Shown here: positions 34,769 to 44,102 of the stretch, one piece after another | Position numbering within the stretch: position 1 is the first letter of the stretch | Layout: each line of letters begins with the position of its first letter | From: Bemisia tabaci | Lineage: Eukaryota > Arthropoda > Insecta > Hemiptera > Aleyrodidae | DNA: 64,000 bases | Reading direction: 5' to 3' | Assembly: GCF_918797505.1 (NCBI RefSeq) | Contig: NC_092793.1 | Span: 74,149,912 to 74,213,911, forward strand | Made by a program: the position numbers and the translations under genes | Notes under the pieces: model-generated | Seen by the model: the letters and a program-made list of their open reading frames with translations, nothing else | The model's database searches: none | What the model was told of the DNA's origin: nothing

Positions 34769-35230
34769 CAAGTTTCACTTCCACACAACTCTTGCATGCC
34801 CTGCATGAGCTTCCAGGAGTTTGCTGTGAGTTTAAAAACTGTTACGGGATCAAGCTCATAAATTTAAAACTATCCGGTAAATTCACTGAAAACTCGTTCA
34901 GCTCACAAAACTTTCTGTATGCTTATAAAACTATTCAATTCATCGTCAGACGCCTGTTGAAATGATGGAACACCACTTGTGAATAAGTGTAAAAAATTTG
35001 ATCCGACAAGATTTTATAAAAATTTAGAAATTCCTGGAAAAAAATCTAAAATACATAGGATGTCTAATTTTACTTTGATGTTTAAAAAAAAGAGAGGGAA
35101 AACACAATTTTGGGCGCATAGCTACATGTTTAGTAGCTCGTCAAAGCTAGTGAGTGATTCATGTTCCACGCAGACGTCATCAAAACACGAATCCATGGAC
35201 AATGAATCGCCACAGAAGCACCGATCCAAC
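34769..35230. other. No gene recognised
   Basis: AT-rich. The first half of a 168-codon plus-strand frame (34979-35485) lies here; it continues into a transposon copy, so it is rejected as a gene. Confidence 0.5.
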
Positions 35231-35384
35231 GCGTGCTTTGCGATACATCGATTGATCTGTCGTTTAAACCTATGGAAATGGATCGATAAACAGGGTGTTC
35301 ATAACAAACACCTGTATAATCGATTCTTTACCATAGCTTCAAATGGGGAAATATCGATAATCGATCATTCACGCTTCGCCGCTA
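35231..35384 (-). mobile_element. hAT MITE family U, copy 2
   Basis: A 154-bp copy in inverse orientation, from GCGTGCTTTGCGATACATCG to CTTCGCCGCTA, flanked by the perfect 8-bp duplication GATCCAAC (35223-35230, 35385-35392). The terminal bases are diverged from copies 1 and 3. Confidence 0.87.
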
Positions 35385-35392
35385 GATCCAAC

Positions 35393-36704
35393 CGCTTTAA
35401 TGCAGGAGCGAGTCTGAAAATATCTCTAGGGGTATTTTCAGACTCCATCTTGGCTTACTTGGCAAACGAGTTTTTGTTACCTTGAAATACGCAACTCATT
35501 TTTTGTGGATTATTATCGTTCGGAGAAATCCAGGCGAATCCCTGTAAACATGAATCACTCTCTACCTTTGAAAATTGCGAACATTATAACAATTACTGAA
35601 CACATACTCTTAATCTCTACTGAGTAAGGAGTACTTAAAAGTTTTGGTTACCTAGATTTTTCCGGAGAATCAAATGTGACAACGTGGACTGAATATGCGC
35701 CCTGAGCTTCAGTGGCAGGTATCAGACAGCAGACATCAGACATCAGACGGTCGCATCAAAAACTGGTCCCATAAAAATCAGGCAATAAAATCACGCCTAA
35801 GTGGAGTTTGTTTGGTTTGATATCTCTCGAAATGTGCATAAATCTGAAGCCAGTGAGGTTACCCTCCTTCCCTTTTAATCCAACAGTGCCAGTTTGTATC
35901 GTAAGAGAGCTTAAGTTACATTTTATTAAGGATGTCGGAAGCAACTTAGGACTGCCAAAAATTTACAAAGAAAATACTAATTGCAGTTTACAACCAACTA
36001 ATTCAGGGAATCTTGACTGTTTTAATTCTCCATTTTTTTTTTTGTCTTAAACTGATCCGCGCCAAACTGCACTAAACCAATCATATGCAAATCGAATTGA
36101 GCTCATTTGAAATTGAGCTGACCGTGACGTTTTTTCTTCAAGAACGGAAAGATTGGAATTTTCAAAAAATCATCATTTAGGCATGCGATGTTTTGAGTCA
36201 CCGTCTATTTGCGGCTTTGCACCTCCAAGTCTAAAAAATCAAAATTATCCTTCAATCAGGCACCAGAGCGCGTTATTCTCGCATCCAATCACCTTCACTG
36301 CTGGTCAGAATCGACTCAAACGACCCAAACAGATGGATTTTGATTTTCCGGGCTGTTTGCGGTAAGTGGACGCCATGCAGTGCCGAGCCGGTTTATCTAC
36401 GGGGACATTTGTCATTTGTTTTCGGTTTTTAGTCTATAATCCATTAGAGCAACAAGTCGGAGCATTTCCATTTCTATTTCCATTTCCACTCGGGATCTCT
36501 TTAGCCCGGAGTCGCCGGGCACTCATAACACTAATGTGAGCCATTGCAGTCAATTAACATAACCAGACTGCCTGTCCTTCGTCTTCGCCGCCGCCGCGCC
36601 ACACCGCCCCGCGTGCAGTATTGCCATTGGCCACGCCCGGGTTCATCGTAGTATTTACGTCGTTTTCAGCGGTCCGATTGGCTCCTCGTCGGACACAAGC
36701 CAGC
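35393..36704. other. No gene recognised; GC-rich at 36500-36700
   Basis: AT-rich until about 36480; then a GC-rich patch including CGCCGCCGCCGCGCCACACC. No convincing frame. Confidence 0.45.
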
Positions 36705-36964
36705 GGGCTGATTCTTGAAATTGATAGACAAAGCTATAGACAAGGAGGACATAAAAAGTAAGGAGCGATCCTTTTGGTTGAAATGAGTGGTTCTCGTAGA
36801 CTAGGAAGGGACTAACTATCGGATCTCTCGTGGGTTGCTGTTAGGTAGTCAATTACCTACTTCCTATGCCCATTGCAACCATGCGCTTCCACCAATAGGA
36901 TCCCTCCATATAATTTTTGTCTTCTTTGTCTATGGCTTTATCTGTCATTTTCAATAATCGGCCC
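36705..36964. mobile_element. Family I MITE, copy 3
   Basis: A 260-bp element. It starts GGGCTGATTCTTGAAATTGA and ends with the inverse, TTTTCAATAATCGGCCC, with GC on both sides. The TIRs carry AGACAAAGCTATAGACAA. The best preserved of the three copies. Confidence 0.87.
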
Positions 36965-37322
36965 GCAGAGGTGTCATATAGATTTTCAAAAGTTAGACGT
37001 ATTTAACGTGACCATTTTTGCTCAGATCGTCGCATAATCTTCAGTTTGTCCAGCGGAGTTTCTTTAAGGGATCCCCAAACGCACCACACGGAGCCTGACC
37101 TGACACACTCAAAATAAAAATAAAAAAAATTCCTCGTAACCAATGTGAAATAAAAACGTTAACATCTTCGTCAGGAGTTGGTTTCATTGATTTTCGTTGC
37201 GCGAATCGTGTTCTACGTAAAATTCTGGTTAAGAAACCCGTATCAGAATGCTTAAATTCGTACCTTGTCTAATGGTCCACTACCACATTCCCGGATTGAC
37301 CCCCCTTCGGATAAATGGACGT
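36965..37322. other. No gene recognised
   Basis: AT-rich spacer without features. Confidence 0.5.
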
Positions 37323-37385
37323 GTTTATGCTAAAAGGAACTATGTCAATAGAGTTTGCGTGCAACATAGTTCATTTTAGCATACA
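37323..37385. mobile_element. Family D mini-hairpin, copy 2
   Basis: About 63 bp. TTTATGCTAAAAGGAACTAT pairs with CATAGTTCATTTTAGCATAC. It lies only two bases upstream of a family K MITE. Confidence 0.7.
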
Positions 37386-37387
37386 TA

Positions 37388-37643
37388 CCGTCGTCTCCCG
37401 GACGAAGCAACGTAACCTCATTCCAAGGTTGCCAAATTGACTGAAAAAATTAATTTATCTCACAAAAATGTACCTATGAAATTTTGATCAAAAATTTATC
37501 CGATTTTTGCCGGGATTCCGAGGAAAAATCAGTGAGATTTTCAGTTAGAAATGCCCAAGATTCTCTCGATAAATATTCAATTTGCGAAGAGGAATTTGGC
37601 AACATTGAAATGGAGTTATGTTCTTCCGTGAGAAAAACGACGA
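37388..37643. mobile_element. Family K MITE, copy 2
   Basis: A 256-bp element. The left end is CCGTCGTCTCCCGGACGAAG; the right end is the inverse, CTTCCGTGAGAAAAACGACGA. Flanked by TA on both sides. Confidence 0.87.
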
Positions 37644-38765
37644 TAAGTTCAAATATGAAAAACGCATCACGAGAAAAATCACAAGACGGACAAGAGCGTT
37701 TCTCGGCATCGGAGCATGAATTTTGATATGAAATGAATATTGATGAAATGAATATGATGTAATGTTAGAACTTGACCATAACTCCAGCCTCCGGTTTAAG
37801 CTCCCCCCCCCCCCCATCTCCATCCTCGCAAGAAACTTAACACCTCAGGAGCCATAAGCCTCTCGGGAAGCGGAGGGCACGCCGGGGTCGGAGACACCTC
37901 CGTAAAAGTTATAACAAATTGAAATACAACGCTCGAACGCTTCTAAAGAGCCTAATTTATGGCGGCCAATCACTTACGATCGATGAAACCGGCTTAAATG
38001 ATCATTTTTTAATGCAGCCCTGTCTTCCCTGCACAAAGGAGTGACTAATTCAATCTATTCACCGTCGCGTAAGTAGGTGCGAAGGGAGTCGTCCCCCTCG
38101 CCCCTTGTCCTTCGCTCCACTGGAGGGGTGACGGGGAAGGGGTTCTGGGGGGCCCCATACGCCCTGACCCATGATTTATGCCCTTGTTGCCGAGGTCTAC
38201 GCATTGAGTCTGTGCAATCTATCGATTCTTCTCGATTGTGGAGAATTTGCGCGAGAAATTTGCGCAGATCAAGGTTTATTGTCCAATGGAAAATATACCT
38301 CAGGACCTGTCCGCCAAGAGCTCAATCGCTCGACAAAAACTAAAAAATAAAATGTTTCAATGTTATGTGTGTTGTTGTGTTATGTATCAAACAGTTATTT
38401 CTATCATCCACCATGAAGCAATTCAATTTTAAGATCAATTTATAGGCTTATCATACGTCATACACAGTTAACCCCCTAGTTTTAAACTTAAATTATGCTG
38501 ATGGATACCATGCATGAATAAGTTGTTTTCATAAAGGGAACTCTTCCATTTCCTTGATGAGTCTTAGTTGCCATGTCCGTTTATGCAAACCAAGGTTCAT
38601 GCAAAAATGGACTTGATCCCTCTTGAAAACAACTGATTCAGATAGCATGGTGCTTATAGTACTTCCATTGAATAAAGAAGTGTGTTATTAAAAAGGGAAG
38701 GAGGGAGAACGGTTTCTCTTGAGAAGTATTCCCTCGTTAAAAATTCCCTTTTTAATGAATATTCG
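37644..38765. other. No gene recognised; GC-rich at 37850-38340
   Basis: A C14-type tract at 37802, then a GC-balanced patch with an 88-codon plus-strand frame (38077-38343) without recognisable motifs; AT-rich afterwards. Confidence 0.45.
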
Positions 38766-38898
38766 GACTTCATTTTGCAATGAGGAACTACAATTTCTGG
38801 CTCATAGATAAAAACACTTATCTGCATGGAAGCTAATGACATATAAGTTGTTTCTAAAATCACTCAGAGATTTAAGTTCCTAATTGCAAAATAAAGTC
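38766..38898. mobile_element. Family Y short MITE, copy 2
   Basis: A 133-bp hairpin. GACTTCATTTTGCAATGAGG opens it and TTGCAAAATAAAGTC closes it, with GGAACTACAATTTCTGGCTC in the left arm. Best defined copy of the family. Confidence 0.75.
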
Positions 38899-38984
38899 CA
38901 TTTATATTTTTAAGATTTGAAAACGCGTTTCATTTTGCAACAGAAGCACTGGATTTTCATGAAACATTCACGCAAATTGGATGT

Positions 38985-39055
38985 ATTTGTGCTAGGAAGG
39001 CGCTATGTGCATAGAATTTGCGTTTAGCATAGTTCCTTTCAGCACTAATACGTGC
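38985..39055. mobile_element. Family D mini-hairpin, copy 4
   Basis: About 70 bp. GTATTTGTGCTAGGAAGGCG faces CATAGTTCCTTTCAGCACTA. More diverged than copies 1 and 2. Confidence 0.6.
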
Positions 39056-39386
39056 GATTGATTAGTTTTCACGATAAATTTTGACAATATGACACCACTG
39101 GAGCTTGGCAAGTGGGAGCTTAGGCCTTAAACGCTTGGCGTTAATACTCATGACTACTCAAATTTCATTGCAAGCCATTTGCAGGATGGAGCCAGCCTTG
39201 ACCAGCGGTCATTTATCTTTCGTGTTTCTTCAGGTGCTTCGGTGTTTTTAGTATCGTTGCCATGCGCCCCTCGTAATGAATCGAAAATCGATAGGTCGAG
39301 TTGGTTCTGATGTGCATTTGGACATTTTCTGTCATGGTCACTGTAGGTACTTCCACCCTTTAAATTGTCATAAAGTGCCAATTATT
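39056..39386. other. No gene recognised
   Basis: Unique-looking spacer; a minus-strand frame of 75 codons is not recognisable. Confidence 0.5.
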
Positions 39387-39411
39387 ACGAGAGTCGTCCA
39401 GAAAGTAAGTT
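39387..39411 (+). mobile_element. Mariner-like terminal motif (possible relic)
   Basis: ACGAGAGTCGTCCAGAAAGT resembles the ends of mariner-family elements, which often contain CGAGGG-TCGTTC-AAAAGTAA words. It is preceded by TA within four bases. No matching right end or transposase was found within 2 kb, so only a relic is possible. Confidence 0.35.
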
Positions 39412-39662
39412 TACCTAATAAAGAAAATCTTTAAATAACTTTAAGAAGCCACTATTTTTAGCTTCCTAATGCGTTATAGGACTTTAAATTTGGTTTAATA
39501 GAACTCTGGAAAGAAGGGTTTTTTCTGAACCAACCTCTTCTCTGAGCGGGTCCAAAATTTCACGGAGCGCCATCCGGAAGTGAGTTACTGGAAGTGCTGT
39601 ATCTATCACTTAACGCAAAAAAGCGCCTAATGTATTGGGGTTGTCATGTCAGAAAATTGCCC

Positions 39663-40020
39663 ACTTTTCTACGCTAGCGTTTAAGTCTTTAAGCTTACAA
39701 GTGTGTTTCCCGACTAATTAAGGTGCTGGAGAAGAACATGTAAGTATTCATTGTGCGCGCGGTAATCATGACCAACTGGATTGGAAGTATAGATAGTTTT
39801 CATTCATGTGTTGAAATTGTTTACTTTTCTATGGCAGCGTTTAAGTCTCCAAGACTTTCTTTGTGTTCCTCGACTTATGGGAATGTTGTGGGAGAGCATG
39901 TTTCCGCCGTGTGTGTGGTTATCATAGGCAACTGGACTGGAAGTATGGAAAGCTATCACGCCGTGAAATGGTTTACTTTTCTATAGCAGCGTTTCAGTCT
40001 CCAAGCTTGTCTGTGTGTTT
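39663..40020 (+). repeat. Three-unit tandem repeat, period 152-160 bp
   Basis: The block ACTTTTCTAYGSYAGCGTTT occurs at 39663, 39823 and 39975, each followed by CAGTCTCCAAG or TAAGTCTTTAAG-like words and an upstream CAACTGGAYTGGAAGTAT. Units drift from one another by substitutions and small indels. Confidence 0.8.
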
Positions 40021-40354
40021 CCCAATATATAATGTGTCAAAATGTAATATCCGTGACAAAAAAATACTCATTCACGCGATTCATTTTAAAGAGCTGAAGA
40101 AAATACACCTTTACGCCCTCAGTTGGAGAAAAAGGCTAAATCACTCGCAAATTATTTCTCCGAACACCAAAGAGCGCCTCCCGTAAAAAAAATCGAATTT
40201 CAATATTTTAAAGGTACCTGACAAAAAAAGAAATACCCGTTTTTGTGTAACGTAAACATGTATTTCTGTAATCACAGGTAGCCTAGAGGACAATTACCCA
40301 TACTGCCGTGCTAAGGAAGAACGTCGTATGAACATTCGGTCTATGTCAAACTCA

Positions 40355-40490
40355 TATCAGCGCCTGCAAGACTGTAGGAATACTTCGCGCAATGCGCCAA
40401 ACAGTGCAGTCGGCGTCAAAAGCATATAAGCACCCACAAGATTGCATGAATACTTCTCGCATTGCACCAAACGCAATGCGAGAGTTATTT
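40355..40490 (-). repeat. Inverted, diverged minisatellite units
   Basis: CGCCTGCAAGACTGTAGGAA and CACCCACAAGATTGCATGAA head two units of about 70 bp. They are the reverse complement of the 69-bp units in hAT element B, so this piece derives from that element without its ends. Confidence 0.75.
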
Positions 40491-40629
40491 GCAATACCTG
40501 TTCGACTACGTATATAGGCGCAGACTGCTGCTGACTCAATTGAAGGCGCATCACACTTTGAAGATGACTCGACACTGGACGCACTCCCTTCCTTAGATTG
40601 CACGAGGCTAAAATCGCCGCAAAACTATA

Positions 40630-40882
40630 CTGCCGTACTAAGGAAAAACGCCGTATGAACATTCGAGAGTTGCCAACTTTTCTTCGATAAAATGCTTATT
40701 TTTTCGGAAAATTATGAATATTTTTCCGATACATTTTCAAGAACTTTAAATTAAATTGTGAACAAAATTACCCGAAAAATTGAAATAAAAATATTTACAA
40801 ATTTTTCCGAGAATTCTTGATTTACTGACGGAAATTTTGCAACGTCTGAAGGATCAAACAGCCTCTTTCTTTAGCACGGCAG
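40630..40882. mobile_element. Family A MITE, copy 7 (full length)
   Basis: Exactly 253 bp, from CTGCCGTACTAAGG to GCACGGCAG. The left flank is TATA and the right flank is CATA, a 3-of-4 match. The right end is shared with the compound unit. Confidence 0.85.
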
Positions 40883-41233
40883 CATACTTGAAGGTATACG
40901 CATTACGCAAGAAACACACCTCTTGAAGCGTTTTCTTCGGCAACATTGTGAGCGAGTAATTTGAGGAACGTTAAGAAGGAAGATAAACGGCCGACAGCGC
41001 CCAGGAAAGGAGAGGGGAGCAGCGCCTGCTGTTATACCCTCTAACCAGTCCCGACCGCAAAATTTTTACAAATTTTCACGCAGCTCCATCAAGATGGGTC
41101 ACGACTGGTCTTCAATTAGCCTCGGCCCCCCCAATGAATGATTGCTCTCTGTCAATATTTTTGTGAATTGCTCGTACTGAAATATTTGAATTCCCCTGAA
41201 GCGAATGAAGAAAGCGTACGTTCCGTGATTGTC
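40883..41233. other. No gene recognised
   Basis: Mixed composition spacer without features. Confidence 0.5.
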
Positions 41234-41488
41234 AATTGAGGGGCTTGGAGGAAAAGGCGCATAACTGCAGTTTTTGCAAAATTGAGACATCGATGATTTC
41301 AAGTAAAACTACTTTAAATGCATAATCAGTGAAAAATATGCTGCCAAATTCCAGTTTTTAAGCATCAAAAAGTCAGTTTGAACTTTCTTTCCATCATTAG
41401 GATGCACGTAATTTCGAAACTTCAAACACGTATTTCTCGAAATAGCAAAAACTGCACTTATGCGGCTTGTTCTCCAAGCCCCTCAATT
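41234..41488. mobile_element. Palindromic MITE, 255 bp, AATTGAGGGGCTTGG ends
   Basis: AATTGAGGGGCTTGGAGGAA at the left faces TTCTCCAAGCCCCTCAATT at the right, continuing through GCATAACTGCAGTTTTTGC and GCAAAAACTGCACTTATGC. TIRs of about 45 bp. Single copy. Confidence 0.8.
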
Positions 41489-43341
41489 AAAATTGGCGAT
41501 CAGCAGCCGATTTCCACTTTTCGACACCAGGCCTGCACCTGAAATATCTCTGAATAATTGATAGCCTAATCATAAGTTAGTTTCAAATTGAGTCTGAAAA
41601 TGAGCTCGGTTTTTCCAATTCACCCACTGATTTACTGAAATTCGAAATTTTCCGCTAAAGCAGGCTACACCGAAAGAAAAATTGATTTTTCTGGAAATTG
41701 GTGCATGATAGAGACAAACCAGGGTCATTTTTAGACTCAATAGCTCAAAATACTGTCATTTATCACAGATCTGAAAAATCGTCCCAGTTTTGTCTTGCAT
41801 CGAAATTTTACGGGTCGAATAGCATAATCTGCCCATAAACCGGTCTGTTTATTTTGCATCTACAAGGACGGGAAAATTATTTTATTAAGGTGTCTAATGG
41901 AGCTGCTCTCGCTCACTCTTTGCTACTGAGGCCAAAAATGACAATAGTTGTTTTCATGACCCAATAATTTTCCGGAAAAAAAGAATTTTATGAAAATGCC
42001 TCAAAACCAATCAGAAGGTGACAAGGCTTTCTACTGAACAAAAAAAACAGAGATGACCATTTTCTCTCGCATGCTGCTCGATGCGACGTACTTACCTACC
42101 CTGCCTAAGAAAGCGTCCTAGACGCGGTATCTGTCTTACGGCTAATTACTCAGCCTCATTTACTCGCAGCGTAAAAATTTGTCCCTCGATGGCGAGCTCT
42201 TAAGTGGAAATGGAACCACTTTTCAGAATCACCTTCCCCGAGAGAGGGGGAGGGGATCGTGTTTTTATGCGTTTCATTAGCGGAAGAGGTTTCCCCGACG
42301 CACGACATTCGGAATGACATCGGTAAATGACATCGGGTGACGTGGGATAAAACACCGTCTCGCGTTGCATCTGCATCGGACACCATTAGTCCCTCATTTG
42401 TCCGATACTCCTTAAAACTCGGATAATCTGAGACGTTGCCCGTTGCCGATGAATATTTAACTGAAAATAGAACATCACCAGAAAACTTTCAACCATTCCT
42501 GCTTCATAGTATTACATGCATGTAAATCTGTGCCAAATGTAAAAGTTGGAACTCTCGGTAGATGTTAAACCCTGATATCCATGATGTCCAGTTTTGAGTA
42601 TCATGTCAAATTTTCCGTGAAAATCTAAAATGTTGGCAACCGCGCTTGTCTTATCAACTACTTAGCTCCTAAGCTCTCAACCTAGACCGATATGCTTTTC
42701 ACTCTCAGAGAAGTCAGGACAGCAATTATATATATTTATATTTATTGCTAAGAGGTTAATGAGTTTGTAGCTGCCGTGAGTTTTATTTCGTTTTATATTT
42801 TATTCTATAGAACTAGAGTGTTTTGACCTCATCTTAAATTCTTTGTCCTTCGAGGGTTTCAATATATTAAGCAATTACTAATATTTTGATAAAATTTAGG
42901 TTTTTTCATAAAACTGTACCGGTCGCACGGAGCAATGGAATGACATTAACCACTGAGAGTTTGTAACTATCGAAAATTAGAATTAAGGTTTTCAGTAAGG
43001 AAATTAGAGAGGCAGACTGACAGCTCCTGAGCTTTGTTTCTACACCATTATGGTTTTTTTCACTTGCTGTTAACTGAATATTTGTGGCTCTCAGATAGCC
43101 AATTTTGATTTAGGATGCTCGAAGATTCAACAGCAAAGAGCGTATTCTTTAAAGTTTCCTAGAACAGAGAGTGCTAAGATTTTTTCCAAAATTGCTCAAA
43201 AACTTTTTCGAATTATTTTCTTAAAAAATGGTCTCTTCCAAAACGATAAACTCATAACGATAACTTAAAATGAAAAACATGTTGAACGTTAAAATGAGAA
43301 ACGTGTTCAAAGCAAACTTGTTGTTTGAGTTACTATTAATA
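41489..43341. other. No gene recognised
   Basis: About 1.85 kb. Mostly AT-rich with a GC-balanced part at 42060-42440 where a 76-codon minus-strand frame lies. No repeats with ends recognised. Confidence 0.45.
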
Positions 43342-43843
43342 TCGTCGCAATATCGCCAATTTTTCCTCGCAACCGCATTTTTACTGAGAAAATCTTGATA
43401 ATTTCTGACAAAAACTTTCACTAATTTTTCTTCTGATCTCGTGCGAAAAGCAGATAAATTTAGGACAAAATGATAAGAGAGAGGTGAGACACAAAAGCCC
43501 GAATGCAGACAACAATAAAAACACATTAAAATACAAGAAACAAATGGGTATACACGGCTAAGGAGGATAAAACAAACCAGGACGTTTTGGGCCAATTACA
43601 TGCCCATTTTCAACTGGAACAGAGGCTAAAAATATGTAGAAATTAAAACTAGAAAATGAGCATGCAACTGACCGAGGTAGGAATCAGTGCAAACTGAAAA
43701 ACAAGCAAAAACTTAGGAAAAAAACTAGACCAGTCCTTTCTCGTAAAAACTTAAATTCTGTCAGAATTTTGTTTGAACTTTGTGGCGAAAGTCAATTTTG
43801 TAACATTAGAATGGAGTTACGGTCCTCCGTCCTAAAAACGACA
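43342..43843. mobile_element. Family K MITE, copy 3 (interrupted)
   Basis: The left end TCGTCGCAATATCGCC and right end GGTCCTCCGTCCTAAAAACG match family K. The copy spans about 502 bp instead of 255 because foreign sequence occupies roughly 43475-43740. Confidence 0.7.
43578..43616 (-). ncRNA. Hammerhead-ribozyme-like hairpin (degenerate)
   Basis: Read on the minus strand: CCAG, then TTGAAAA, a TGGGC/GCCCA stem, AAAC, GTC and CTGG. The outer CCAG/CTGG can pair. This is the order of parts in the small hammerhead motifs known from Penelope-like and other retroelements (CTGATGA, stem II, GAAAC, GTC). Core bases are changed (TTGAAAA for CTGATGA), so catalysis is unlikely. It lies inside the insertion in family K copy 3. 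Confidence 0.4.
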
Positions 43844-44022
43844 ATATTACTTATTTATTTATTTATCTATTTGTTTCTTCTCTTTCTCTCAATTTGCTTA
43901 TCAATTTTTGTTTATTTTTTATCTGTTTAAAGTGGTTTTTATTGTAATACTAATTGATAGTTTAAATTTTTAAAGACCCGTAAGGTCTGAAAATTAGATG
44001 TAATTTACTACTCTTTGGTTAC

Positions 44023-44073
<51 letters not shown>
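43844..44073 (+). mobile_element. Poly-A-tailed insertion (retroposon-like)
   Basis: About 230 bp, starting with ATTTATTT repeats and ending in A46 (44028-44073). The right terminus of the family K copy upstream (CGGTCCTCCGTCCTAAAAAC, from about 43820) is repeated directly after the tail as CGGTCCTTCGTCCTAAAAAC at 44074. A poly-A tail between direct repeats is the mark of target-primed retrotransposition. No coding sequence remains. Confidence 0.65.
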
Positions 44074-44074
<1 letters not shown>

Positions 44075-44102
44075 GGTCCTTCGTCCTAAAAACGACGAAA
44101 TT
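44074..44102 (+). repeat. Direct repeat of the K-element end after the A46 tail
   Basis: The bases following the tail repeat 43820-43848 with about three mismatches over 29 bp. Interpreted as a target-site duplication. Confidence 0.7.

Larger units (their letters stand above)
40303..40882. mobile_element. Compound family A locus
   Basis: A family A left end (CTGCCGTGCTAAGGAAGAAC) at 40303 and a family A right end at 40882 are each flanked outside by CATA, consistent with one 580-bp unit. Inside lie inverted minisatellite units related to hAT element B and a second, full-length family A copy. Either a nested insertion or a fused pair. Confidence 0.75.

Noticed and set aside
34979..35485. 168-codon plus-strand frame, the longest in the window
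   Set aside because: Its second half is the reverse complement of hAT MITE family U (35231-35384), and the same translated stretch reappears in the U copy at 53776. The frame is an accident of the repeat.
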